Translations under genes and position numbers: made by a program
From: Sympetrum striolatum
Taxonomy: Eukaryota > Arthropoda > Insecta > Odonata > Libellulidae
Direction of reading: 5' to 3'
Assembly (NCBI GenBank): GCA_947579665.1
Contig: OX388351.1
Location: 2,170,001 to 2,234,000, forward strand
Length of the DNA: 64,000 bases
The notes under the pieces: model-generated
Database searches by the model: none
What the model saw: only the letters and a program-made list of their open reading frames with translations
What the model was told of the DNA's origin: nothing
Shown: in pieces, positions 47,757-58,597 of the stretch
Position numbering within the stretch: the stretch's first letter is position 1
Layout of the letters: the number at the start of each line of letters is the position of its first letter

Positions 47757-50700
47757 TATTGAAGCGTCGAACATACGAATTACCACACGTACGACAAATT
47801 AAGCATACGCCACCTTATAATGCCAAGGAAGTTACTTCACTCAAGATCTCGAGCTCTTTATAACAATAGAACAGCAAAAAGTGACGATAAACTTAACGTT
47901 GATAACGATGGCTCCCTAACTATTGTAAGCTTCAAAAGTAATTCTGTTAAAATTATCCCTTACTATTAGGAATAACTTTTGGAAAATGAAATCGAACCAG
48001 GATCGCATTAAGAACCGTTATAAAAAACAATAAACATTTCAATTCATGTTTTCTTTTCTCGGTTCTAATAACTTTATCATAGGGTGAAAAGCCCGCAACT
48101 AGCTATCACGATATTTCTTTCTATTGCTTTTCATACATTCGATACTCATAGCTTTTCCGCTATTAAGTGCCCACAAAAATAAGTAAAAGAGGCCAAATGA
48201 AAAAGGGCAGTTTGCAGCTTTCATATGGTAAAATTGGTTTCGATAAATTGAAAGGATGGATTAAAAAAGTATTTTTAACAGTGAGTAAAATGAAAATGAG
48301 GGCGTAACAAAACAAATAGTGATACCAAGAAGATTATTACCCATTGGAAGCATCAGAAAATGAATATTAAAATAGGGCTACTAAACTTTTAGGCGAGAAG
48401 AGATTCGTTAGAGAATTATATCGATATTCGACCGGACTTTCTTTCAAAAGTCTTTAAGAAAATTTAATAAGTTAATTGCGTTATTCAATTAATGTGCATG
48501 TTTAGATGTATTTTATATCTATAAATCCCCTGTGTATCACTTCTTCTTGCTCCTTCATTAAAAATGAGAGATTGATCGGAAGCAATCCTTTTTTTTTGGA
48601 GTTTCAAAAATGCGCGCTCTTTTATTTGCTTCTGCGATAATTTTCCTGACCCTTTTCGGACCCCCACATTCTTCTCCGCGAAAGAGAATTTTATGTCTAT
48701 TCAACCTTAATCTTTTATAATATAATATAATATAATTTATGCTTAACTTAAGACGAATATAAGAATAGTTTTTTTACGATAAGGTTATTCCTATATTCAA
48801 GAAAATTCGATGTAGCTGCATTATTACTCCAATATTTTGCAGTCTCATATTTTTGCATTTATTTAGCTTCACTAAGAGAGAGTTATATAAAAAACCAATC
48901 AAAATATCTTGAAATTATGATATATTTTATTTTACTGAGGCGATATTTGGCTGTACTATGAGAGTATATTCTGAGTGATAAATCTTAAGAAAGCAACGAA
49001 AAATCTGAAAGGATTCTGAGAATATCTTCACGAATAGGAGAATGAAAAATAATGAAAACGAAGGGCACTTGTTTAGCCTTCCTTCGTATCTTTTATTTTA
49101 AGTCTTCATTAAATCATGGAATATATTGAGAATCGATTAAGTAAAAAAACTTTTATTATAGAAAATTCAAAAATTAATCAATGAAGTAAGCTGTAACTCT
49201 GTAAAATCCCTGTCGCCCTATATTATATATACTCGCCTCAGTTTGGTTTTCTTAGCTACAGAATTTCCCTGATATAGAAATGTAGGACCCTTGAAGTTAT
49301 AATTTCAAAGAGTCAAATAACTGATATAATTTATCAGGTTAACGTAATGGCATTTTAATAATCGATAATCTTAGAATTTTAGTTCACTGCCGTCATCAAA
49401 AACTAATAAATTAATAGTCATTAAGAGTAATAGTCAGATTCACCGGAGAAATCTTGGAGATGCATCCAGAGAAGCGAAACCGGTTGCTTGAATAAAATAG
49501 TGTGGAAATTACATTGTGTACTTCCTGTATCAGTATTTATTATTAAATAAAATAATTGATAGTATAATTGCAGATACTTACGTCGATTCTGTTGATCGTC
49601 AATGAAGGATTATTGAGAGTGACATGTAACTGAACCATGAATATAATATATTTGGGGCATGCGAGTTAAAAAAAAATGAGAAATAAAGTAGGGACGTAAC
49701 GGCTATTTAACTTATCAATATATTTATTAATCATAAAACTGTGACCACTATAACTTGGTGTTTTCACAGTTTGGATCAGGGGAAATAAAAATGGCAATGA
49801 AACGATAGTATATGATAAATATCACAAAGGATAATTATAAGAAGAATGTAAATGGAGCTGAAGGCAATCAAAGATCTTACAAAGGCTGTTTTTATATAGT
49901 AAGTAACATGTTGAACAAGATATCCACGTAGCTTAAGTATTGAGAGAGAATGTTTGAAAAGATGTAGATTATATTTGAAAATAGATGCACGCGAGCAAAT
50001 GAAAGCAAAGGAGATCATGATGAATAAATGAAGAAATTAACGAGATTACCTTAAAGGGAATAATTGAAAAATACAGATTTGTCCGCTTCCAATAATAATT
50101 TAAACGAAATTTCTGCTCCAAAAATTCACCACCCACGTCACATCACAATACCGCGCATTTTACATTAAAGATTCGCCGAAGCTGAAATTCTTCTCTTGAT
50201 GTTTCAATCGTTGAATCCGGACAAACGAGCATAATGCGGTCTCAAATTCCAACTGAATGCACTCCGAACAAATGACTCGGAAATAAGCGATCGGATAATT
50301 TAATCGGCGCTGAATATCTGCTGAAACAAATTAAAAATTCCAGAGGAATCAAAAATCTTTTCCCTCGCGCGCGAAATGAAATTCAGACTTATTTTAGCTT
50401 CATTGTTCTCGTAATTGGGACGGGAATCTCGGCGGACGCGAGATACGTGTCGAGAGCCGTAAAATGCTCCGCTGAGCAAAACTGAATCCGCGTATTAAAA
50501 CGTATTGCTCTCGGAGGAGCAACTTGCAATATCGCGACAAAAACTCATTCTGCTTCCTCTTTGATAGGATCGTACTGAGAGTACCCATGGCATTGTAGAT
50601 CCGTGGTGCTTCGACTAAATAAGTTTAATTTCAGCTCCACTGCGTTTGAAGAGATCGGTGCAAAAAGATGCATTCCCTCCGAATGAATTCGAATCGGTTT

Positions 50701-52018
50701 AATGTAGAATGAGTAAATTTGCCATATAAAATTCCCACTTCACCAATCACGCCACCAAATGATATTTACAACAACATATTTCCGCCAAAGCATTGATAAA
50801 TAAAGTAGATACTAGTATAGAACCAGCTCGGGTACACCCACGCAACATTCTATGCTAAACTATTTTAAAGGAAATCCTTCAAAAACAACAACGGAAATCC
50901 TAACGTTCTCTAAGTGTATTTTCCATGAAATCATAATTTTAAAACATTGAAGACTTAAAATGAAATGATCCAGCAATGACCTGCTAACTTAATTGATTTC
51001 CGATTTAGGAAATTCGAAGTTAATCGAAATAAAAATCTTCGTTCCAAGAAATCAAATTATCTGCTGAATTCCTAAATATAGAAAAAATATCGGGAATCAG
51101 TTGAAATTAAAGTTCTGGTCCAGACTTGTCTTAATTTTTTATCCTGGCAAAATTCCTACCAACCTATACATTTTTCTATAATTAATAATGTTAAAAACAA
51201 GATAATAAACTAATTAATAAAAGGAACTTAAATAAATTGTGCTACAACTACTTTATATAAGTTTTACAAACTTCCCGTAAGTTGTATTAGGACAAGTAGT
51301 TAGTAGTAGTTCTTCGTCGGACAGACACTCAGGATGATTCCTTTCAGTTCCTCACCTCACGTTGTGTATGACGGCCAGTATAGTACTGAATCAAAAAATA
51401 GTCCCACCCCCAAGGAAATTATTAACCACCTAAGGATTGTATTTCCATTTCACGTATTTTCCGTTAGAATGATACATTGTTCGCGAGGACATAAGTGACA
51501 TATCATGAGCGTATGTCAAGCCTAATTTTGATTAAAATAAAATAGTTCCAACACTTCTAATAACGGAATCGACTGAAAGGCTGAATAAAGTAATAATATC
51601 ATACTTTTTTTCGTTTTGAAAGCTTTGCTAATGAAATATAACTTTAATCGTATGGATTAACATCACCCTCATCTGCCTTAGATGCTGAAATGTATATTTG
51701 TTGGTGGGAATAAATTACATATAAAGAAAACACTCTGGCGCTCATAAATAATATACGGCGCCGCTGTTTCAAGAAGGAATACATTGGCAAAGAATTGCCC
51801 TAGAAACGCTCTAAGTAAAAATATAAAATATGTAGTGTTAAATAAAAAAAATAAAAATAATAACAAGAGCAATTTTAATACTGGTTAGCCCACTTTTAAT
51901 TTAACGACATTAATAATATATTACGTAACTTCCTAAAACTTTTTTTGTCATTAACCTTATCCAGAATCAATAATCGTATGTTGAAACGTGATGCGATTGA
52001 TGATCTGGGACAAGGGTT
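47757..52018. other. AT-rich intergenic region with one possible Penelope tail
   Basis: At about 49466-49520 the string GAAGCGAAACCGGTTGC, then GAATAAAATAGTGTGGAAAT, resembles the stretch after the hammerhead motif at 42765-42810 (GCGAAACATGTCGCC, then AATAAATCTGTGGAAGT). It may be a second, shorter Penelope-like tail. A GC-richer patch at about 50100-50700 has no coding signature. The remainder shows nothing recognised. Confidence 0.35.
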
Positions 52019-52034
52019 TTGAATAGCTGACCAG
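52019..52034 (-). repeat. 16 bp direct repeat, downstream end of the RT-RNase H element
   Basis: CTGGTCAGCTATTCAA on the minus strand, identical to 54430-54445. It follows the pol stop codon by six bases (ATATGC). Confidence 0.9.
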
Positions 52035-52040
52035 GCATAT

Positions 52041-53777
52041 CTAAGTCGGGACGGTCCGAGAAGGACGGTCAGCAGGATTCAAATGACCGGGGACGAAAGC
52101 CCAGGCCACGCCTTGTGGCAGTTCCTTTATTAAACATAAATACATTTTACAAATGTTGTCTTCAAACAATACACCTTTTCCGCTTTGTAGGGCCGACACG
52201 GCCGCGGCATTATCACAATATACAGTAATTTTGAAATTTACATCAATTGAGTTTTCTTGCAGGAGCAGGTAAGGTGCCAATGTAGCCATGAATCCTTCCG
52301 CTGTATAGATGGCTTGTTCCTCTGGGAATACATGAGTCAGTTCCCGTCCCCATTCTGGAATCACTATTCCCCCTTGGAACGGGGTGGCGTCCGTATACAC
52401 TTCCAGTGTCTGTGTCTTCCGAAGGTCGAAGCATCGTACACGTTGGAATACACCTTCATTATATAAGTCTACAAGCCATTTATTATTTCTGCGATATGCG
52501 TCACTGATTAAGAACCGTGGTAAATTAAGCACGTAAACGACCCAGCTAATAAAGCCGGCCGCTTTTGGGATATCCTCTTGCTTCAATCTAGGTAACAAGT
52601 GTATCACCATATGTAATCGCGCCAGTGTACCTGGTTTAAGTTCCAATGTCATGCGTACTGTGTTGATAACCACTCCGAGATATTCTAATACATGCACTGG
52701 GGTTAATTTGCACTTAACTAGATTAAGGGTAATCCCGAGATCTTGCTGTAAGAAGTCGGTTACTTCTAGTACTAGGTTTTTGGTTAAAGTAGAGGAAACT
52801 AGTAACCAATCGTCCAAGTATGGGTTTAGAAGGACCTCGTACAAGGTGTATACTTCACTTGATACTGCCCTAGCGAATCTCTGCAGAATCGCGGGGGCGA
52901 GTGCATGTCCCATCGGGAGACGGGTAAAACAGTACTTAATATCGTTGAGTATAAAGCCGTAAAACCTTTGATGCTCGTGCCGTATCGGGATTTGATAGAA
53001 GGCATCGGTAAGATCTAATTTTGCTAGTAATACACTTGGTCCGAGATGGGTAAGTGCCTTTGCCGCGTCCAAAAGCGAGAGTTTGGGCCGTCGGTAAAAC
53101 TTAGTCCATGGGGATAAGTCTAAGATCACACGAGGTAGACCAGAGGCCTTAGGTATCACTGAGATTCTGAAGGCGCACTTGATCTCTTTATTCCGTTGCA
53201 CGATTTGCTGTTGTATTAGGTTGTCGACTGCACTTGTTAACTGAGGGGTAATTCGGGACTTCAAAAACACAAACGGGGCTTCCCGAGGCTTAGGCAAGTC
53301 GGCACCTTGCATCACCAGTTGAAGTACGTTGGCATCTTCATAAGGGTACACTGCAATTTTGGGCAACGGCACAATTTCGGTGACGGGAGGAATGCGCAGG
53401 GTAGGGATCGGCTCACCTGGTAAATGTATAAACATTCCAGAACCTGCATCTTCCGTGACGGTGTCTGTATCGTCCCCGGAGTTGGAGTCCTCGTCGTCGC
53501 TAAGGCCGGAATCGGAGTCGTCTGCAGGGAGGTCCACTGGGGTGTCCGGCTGGCCGCTGTCTTGCCAATTCAAGAAATCCAGTAGAGCAAGTTCGTCCGC
53601 CACGTCCTCGCCATCAGCAATTGCTTCAATAATTTCCTCTGCGCCCTTGGGGAGCTCGTCGAGTGGCGCGAGCTCCCCTTCCTCGATTGGGCTGGCTCCA
53701 TTGCGTATTTGTGTACGCTGTATCCTGCCTTTGGCTTCTTGGGTAACTTTGCGTTGCTGGTTGCGAAGGGCCCGGAA
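52041..53777 (-). CDS. Reverse transcriptase-RNase H (pol) frame
   Basis: The frame is open from 53777, just after an in-frame TAG, to the TAG at 52041-52043 (578 codons). It has no early ATG. The first 58 codons overlap the preceding gag-like frame for about 150 nt, so expression by a +1 frameshift is likely. Counting from the GTG at 53603, residues ~20-55 are very acidic (DSDSGLSDDEDSNSGDD). RT motifs follow: RVILDLSPW, LAKLDLTDAFYQIP (motif A, ~193-206), RLPMGHALAPA (motif B) and NPYLDDWLLVS (motif C, YLDD 262-265). RNase H residues are D405 (VYTDATP), E436 (TAEGF), D464 (YCDNAAA) and D512 (PGHLNPADRPSR). All catalytic positions are present. Nothing follows RNase H. Confidence 0.85.
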   Translation of the reverse strand, partial: FRALRNQQRKVTQEAKGRIQRTQIRNGASPIEEGELAPLDELPKGAEEIIEAIADGEDVADELALLDFLNWQDSGQPDTPVDLPADDSDSGLSDDEDSNSGDDTDTVTEDAGSGMFIHLPGEPIPTLRIPPVTEIVPLPKIAVYPYEDANVLQLVMQGADLPKPREAPFVFLKSRITPQLTSAVDNLIQQQIVQRNKEIKCAFRISVIPKASGLPRVILDLSPWTKFYRRPKLSLLDAAKALTHLGPSVLLAKLDLTDAFYQIPIRHEHQRFYGFILNDIKYCFTRLPMGHALAPAILQRFARAVSSEVYTLYEVLLNPYLDDWLLVSSTLTKNLVLEVTDFLQQDLGITLNLVKCKLTPVHVLEYLGVVINTVRMTLELKPGTLARLHMVIHLLPRLKQEDIPKAAGFISWVVYVLNLPRFLISDAYRRNNKWLVDLYNEGVFQRVRCFDLRKTQTLEVYTDATPFQGGIVIPEWGRELTHVFPEEQAIYTAEGFMATLAPYLLLQENSIDVNFKITVYCDNAAAVSALQSGKGVLFEDNICKMYLCLIKELPQGVAWAFVPGHLNPADRPSRTVPT

Positions 53778-53919
53778 CTACAATAACTGGTGGACGTTGT
53801 AGCAGGGCCGGAGGCACGTTTAACAGGTCGGTAGACTCAGCATCTGCTACTTGGCCTGCTATGCCCCATTCGTGCTGCGTTGCAATACCGAGGATTCTCA
53901 GCCTGTGGTAAGTTATCAA
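53626..53919 (-). CDS. Gag-like second frame, Pro-rich with Arg-rich C-terminus
   Basis: This open frame of about 97 codons (first codon TTG, no ATG) overlaps the end of the 54380-53916 frame and lies -1 to it. The frame is also open further upstream and reads protein-like there (ANSPECWPELPVPVQLITYH). The middle is Pro/Gln-rich. The C-terminus RGRGARATRRAPQGRRG is a basic, nucleic-acid-binding-type tail. I see no slippery heptamer at the junction, so either an indel has split one gag frame or an unusual shift is used. No CCHC knuckle is present. ORF1 and pol share one frame, and this piece is in another. Confidence 0.5.
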   Translation of the reverse strand: MITYHRLRILGIATQHEWGIAGQVADAESTDLLNVPPALLQRPPVIVVPGPSQPATQSYPRSQRQDTAYTNTQWSQPNRGRGARATRRAPQGRRGNY

Positions 53920-54380
53920 TTGTACTGGTACCGGTAACTCTGGCCAGCATTCAGGAGAGTTTGCAGCTCGTATAGATCTCTGGGTCGCATTTTTCCTGCT
54001 TCTATTCGTAGTTTCAGTAGCTGTCCTAGTTGAAGTACTTCATGATCTCCTGGTACTTGATCCTGAGGCAGGGTTCCTCTCAGGTTCTCAAAGGTAGGTG
54101 CTGGGGTGGCTGGTGGGTTATTTTCTTCCAGTGCCGACAGCCGAGCTCCTTGTGACCGGAATTCTCTCATCAGGGTTTGTGCCCAAGCAGGGGCATCTTC
54201 CGGTACGTCCTCAGGTGGTGAGAACATCAGGGGCGAGCCGGCCCCTGGCTGTTCTTGCTGCTGGGGTGTAGGGTTCCCAGGCATAGTGGTGCGTGCAGGG
54301 GTTGTATGCGTTCCTGTGCGTGTGAACACCATAAAGGCCGAGCGGATGATCTGGGCTTCCGCCTCGGCCGTAAGATCCAT
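53916..54380 (-). CDS. Gag-like first ORF of the RT-RNase H element
   Basis: 154 codons from the ATG at 54378-54380, the first ATG after the predicted transcription start (5' UTR about 3 nt). The sequence is Pro/Thr/Gln-rich in the first half. A predicted helical, possibly coiled-coil segment (WAQTLMREFRSQGARLSALE) lies near residue 85, followed by a helical C-terminal region. It matches no capsid family I recognise; its position before pol is the main reason to call it gag-like. Confidence 0.6.
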   Translation of the reverse strand: MDLTAEAEAQIIRSAFMVFTRTGTHTTPARTTMPGNPTPQQQEQPGAGSPLMFSPPEDVPEDAPAWAQTLMREFRSQGARLSALEENNPPATPAPTFENLRGTLPQDQVPGDHEVLQLGQLLKLRIEAGKMRPRDLYELQTLLNAGQSYRYQYN

Positions 54381-54417
54381 ACTGACGCGCCATCCCGGCC
54401 GCTCGCCTTATATATAC
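54381..54417 (-). promoter_or_regulatory. TATA box and TCAGT initiator of the RT-RNase H element
   Basis: On the minus strand, TATATATAAG (54417-54408) is followed about 31 nt later by TCAGT (54385-54381), the insect initiator consensus, immediately before ATG. It lies 12 bp inside the 16 bp direct repeat. A transcript from here would lack the promoter and the upstream repeat. Confidence 0.7.
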
Positions 54418-54429
54418 CTGGCCGCCATG

Positions 54430-54445
54430 TTGAATAGCTGACCAG
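54430..54445 (-). repeat. 16 bp direct repeat, upstream end of the RT-RNase H element
   Basis: CTGGTCAGCTATTCAA on the minus strand, identical to 52019-52034. Neighbouring bases differ on both sides, so the repeat is exactly 16 bp. Confidence 0.9.
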
Positions 54446-56678
54446 CAAGCCCAATTCATCCCCAATATACGCGGTAAGATAAGATAAATTAAAGCATCAA
54501 TCTTATTACAAGATCCTTAGAAGTTCTTTTGATATAATAGTGCCCCTGTGCCAAAAGTATGAAGGGAAAAATGGTGTCAGGATAAAAGGTGGCGATTATC
54601 TATAAGACGTCAAAAGAGGATACCTAATCTCACGTCTAGATATAGTAGAGTAATAGACAATTACACGAGAACACTGGATTCTTCTAAGATGAATCATACT
54701 GTTCAAAAACTAAATACTATGCAAATTTGAACACTTATGTCATAACGATTAATGGAATCATTAATTATTGATAAATTGAGACGATTTGGTATGACATACT
54801 GCAATAATATCATTATAAAAATGTTAATCGACGAATTCTTAAGCTATGGGTTTCAAGACACCCTCGAGAAACGTATTTTTATATTTAAATGATTGTGATT
54901 TAGCAAGTTACATAATAAATAATTTATCAATCTCCCACTGTAAGATGCTCTTTGAATCCATTAGAATGAAAAGGATGAGATAAAATTAATGATGAAACTA
55001 CATTAAAATTCAGATAAAAATTATCTGTATGGCAACCTCGCATTTACAAGATATTGAATTAGTAAACATTCGAAAATTTCATTCCTAATTATTTCATAAA
55101 GTTTAATTTCAAGAACATGGATAAAAGGCATATTTATTATAGTATAGACAGAAGGGGGAGGAGCTAAATTAAACACAGGAATTTAGCAAGTTGTCTCCAG
55201 TTATTGAAGTTTCATTGCTCATTAGCGCGACCAATACTTAAATTATAAGAAAAATTATTTTCGAAAGGTCACTGTGTTGGTTGTAGCAACAATCGTTGCT
55301 TATCTCACCGTTTATGTTTTAACTGATTAAGTTCAATTTTCGATCGAAACGGCATAAGCTATGATTCAACAGTTTGACAAGTCAATTCAATCTTACTACG
55401 CTCCACCCAGAATTATGCTATAACCCCTCTGAGTTACCACGCTCGTAACCACTACTCTATTTACGATATCCTATATCCGTCATTCGATCAAAAGCCTTTT
55501 GGGACTCAGAGCCTTACTAAAACGGGAATATTTTTCGGCCTTTTCGACTTTGGCCAATACTTGCTAAATAACGCATTTTTTGAGCGGGAATTAATTTCTG
55601 TCTGCGACTTTGCAATGCGGGCGGACTTTCACTCGGTTAACACGCCCTTTGCATGGCAACGATCCAGCCTTTCTGCACGTTTGCCTTTATCTCACGATTT
55701 TTAATAGTCCGAGAAGTTCTCTCGTATCCCTCATATTTCGTAGGAGTGCATATCCACAGAGATAAGGTTTTAAAAACTTTTCGAAATTCTTCCTTTCGTC
55801 AGCAGAAAGAGAATCTAACAGATACGCTTCAGCTTTAGGGGAAGAATTAACGCTTTCTTCGCATATAATATCATTTGCAAGGTATAAATTTTACAACTTG
55901 ATATTTGTGTAAAAAAAGCATGATTAAGAATTCGACTTTATTTGAAACTTTAAAAGGGTAAAATAAAAAAATGCGCGCCTAACATTTGCGTATTCCTTTT
56001 ATAAGTATCTAATGATCCAAGTATTGAAGATGACAGTATATGCAACGAGAAAAATAGTCAAGGATAGCTGGAAAGAACGAAACGAAGCAGGAAAAAGACT
56101 ATGAACCTGTAAGATCAGGGTTACAATACCAGTAGATTTCGGTCTATTGATATTTGAATAGATTTGTTCCCATCCTTCAATTACGGCTATTATACCTACT
56201 ATCAAATTTCAGATGACATCTAAATTACGAAATAATTACGTTCCAAAAAATAGTTCGTAACATGAATATTTCGGAAGACGCTAGTTTCCCATTTAAGAAA
56301 AATACTTAATTCAATGATAAAAATTTAGGGGGTCGTTGGCGTTTACAGGTTGGTAGCACTGCTACGAGTGAATTACCACAGGAAGGCAAGTAACTTATAA
56401 TTCCGAAGTAAATGACATTAACTGCACGGTGCCAAGGTCGGGTGACGTCTGTAACAACGTATATTTAAAATCATAACTCCCATTGAATTTAGGAAGAAAA
56501 TAAGAGCAATCATATCCGTCATGGCTTACTACAAAACAAAATTAATATTCATCGTATTCAGCAACGTACCAGATGAAAGATATCCAAAATAAAATATTTA
56601 TATCTTGTAAAGTATATGTAATTAACATTTCCAGTTTTCAGCAATACTGTGGAAAACTCTGAAAGTTTTGTTTTTCAC
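54446..56678. other. AT-rich intergenic region, nothing recognised
   Basis: No domain-bearing ORF. A modestly GC-richer patch near 55500-55840 has no clear coding frame. The segment 56330-56460 may belong to decayed transposon DNA next to the mariner remnant. Confidence 0.45.
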
Positions 56679-57103
56679 TTAATTTATTGCAATGTGGGCA
56701 CCCATGGTGGTATGACAAACATCCAGGTGATGTATGACCTCATCCCACGTCGCGGTCGCTTGAAGCATGTCGGGTGTTACTGTAGCCACAGCGTCCATTA
56801 GGCGGGTTTTCAGGTTCTTAATGTTGTAAATCTTCATCTGGAACACTAACTTCTAAATATAAACCCACAGGAATAAATCTATAATCTTGAGTCTGGCGAC
56901 GTAGGAGGCCAAGGAATTGGCCCTCCTTGGCCAATCCACCTCCCAGGTATCTCGTAAGTTCTCAGTTTGTTGACCCAAAATCAGATGCTTTTCATTTTTC
57001 GAGGTTCACATCTATATTGAGTTCTAAAACAACGATGAACAGCCGTCACAGACTTAAATTCGGCAAGCCACAACGCCCATAAAACCTCTTGCGGCGTCGC
57101 CAT
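56679..57103 (-). pseudogene. Internally deleted Tc1/mariner-superfamily transposase
   Basis: The minus-strand N-terminus MATPQEVLWALWLAEFKSVT then VHRCFRTQYRCEP is the helix-turn-helix (DUF4817-type) start of a common insect mariner-like family. It breaks at a stop near 56981. Shortly after, WIGQGGPIPWPPTSPDSRL gives the block around the last catalytic residue. NLKTRLMDAVATVTPDMLQA then TWDEVIHHLDVCHTTMGAHI is the C-terminus, with a stop at 56679-56681. Most of the DDE domain is missing and several stops are present. It ends 80 bp from repeat copy F. Confidence 0.75.
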
Positions 57104-57183
57104 AGTTGCCTCGTATCCCAACAATGTACAGATTACAGTGCAGGCGCTGAAATCCCTCCATTGTTGGGGCAGATTGTATATGT

Positions 57184-58218
57184 AAAAATTTGATGTGGCC
57201 AGCACATGACTTTCTCCATATATATAAGATGTAAATATTTATCTACCGCAGTAATTTCGAACTCTATATTCCATCTAAACTTGGAATATGAGTGATTAAT
57301 ATTATATATTATCTTTGACGCCAAAAACATGAAAAATAATGTTTTACGGGACATGATCGATGAAAAACGATGAAATTGGCCTTTTGCCCATAAAGCCCAG
57401 AGCGCCCACAAAGTACATAATCAGGAACTTCCGGTTTATCAGTATTTCATGAATAACTCCTACACAATCAGTGATACAAAAATATATTTCAACCAAAAGT
57501 TATAGTAAATTTTATTTTCTAAAACTTTTACAAATAATAGTATATACCTAAATATTATATTTATGGAGATATTTTGAAAACTGGAAATAGGCTTTGAAGA
57601 ATGAAGCTCAACTTCGGGTTAACCGATTTACTCCAAAAACTAATCAACTCTAAATAAACTAACCAAAATACTATATATGCAATTTGGTGTTGATATAATG
57701 AATAGTTTTTAAGTTAGAGCGCCCACAAAGTGGATAACAGCTACTTCCGGTTTATCGGTATTTCACGAATAACTCCTAATCAACCGGTGATATAAAAATA
57801 TGTTAAATACAAAAGTTATAGTAAATTTTATTATCTAAAACTTTTATGAGTAATACAATACACGTATATATCATATTTATGGAGATATTTTGAAAACCGG
57901 AAATGAGCTTTAATGAATGAAGCTCGACTTCCGGTCAACCGATTTACTCCAAAAACTAATCTACTCTGACAGCACACACTACAGTACTATATACGAAGTT
58001 TGGTATTGATACGACAAATAGTTTTCACGTTAGAGCGCCCACAAACATACACACACATACACACACACACACACACACATACACACAGACATCATTCCTA
58101 AAATAGTCAAAACGTGTTCTAGGGACCCCAAAACATGTATTTCCGTTGAAATCTCGAAGTCGAATTTTTTCATGAAAACAATACTTTCTCTATACTTCGT
58201 ATATGGAGAAAGTAAAAA
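57184..58218 (+). repeat. ~1 kb interspersed repeat, copy F
   Basis: A complete copy (5' end AAAAATTTGATGTGGCC, one change from the others) with two monomers, a CA tract (58046-58080) and the full tail ending AGTAAAAAAA. Confidence 0.93.
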
Positions 58219-58441
58219 AACTTTGAGGGATTCCCTTTCAAATGGTGCATTACGGTCATGTGTATAATAAATACTTTCAAAGGTATAAGTATTTTATTTT
58301 GGATACCTCTCATCCGGACACCCTGTATTTAGTATGGCTATCTATGAAACCAACTTCTAATGATGTAACGTTCTGTCATTAAGCTCAGATAAAAAATTTA
58401 TCGGATTCTACTTATGATACGTATCTGGGCAACATTGCTTT
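58219..58441. other. Spacer between copies F and G with a possible DNA-transposon end
   Basis: It contains GGACACCCTGTA (58317-58328), whose reverse complement TACAGGGTGTCC is a common terminal sequence of insect Tc1/mariner-like MITEs. I found no partner end in the spacer. Confidence 0.3.
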
Positions 58442-58566
58442 ATTACTTTCTCCATATACGAAGTATAGAGAAAGTATTGTTTTCATGAAAAAATTCGACT
58501 TCGAGATTTCAACGGAAATACATGTTTTGGGGTCCCTAGAACACGTTTTGACCATTTTCGGAATGA

Positions 58567-58597
<31 letters not shown>

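Larger units (their letters stand above)
52019..54445 (-). mobile_element. Compact RT-RNase H retroelement bounded by 16 bp direct repeats
   Basis: A 2.4 kb GC-richer unit in AT-rich DNA. Both ends carry the same 16 bp, CTGGTCAGCTATTCAA on the minus strand (54430-54445 and 52019-52034). Going along the minus strand there are a TATA box and initiator, an ATG, two overlapping gag-like frames, and an RT-RNase H frame whose stop lies only 6 bp before the second repeat. No integrase, aspartic protease, tyrosine recombinase, LTR or poly(A) is visible. The repeats may be a target-site duplication, recombination sites, or trimmed terminal repeats. The RT resembles LTR/DIRS-type enzymes in layout, but I cannot assign a family. 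Confidence 0.65.

Noticed and set aside
50400..50588. 62-codon minus-strand ORF in a GC-richer patch
   Set aside because: Short, no domain and no transcription signals; not supported beyond chance.
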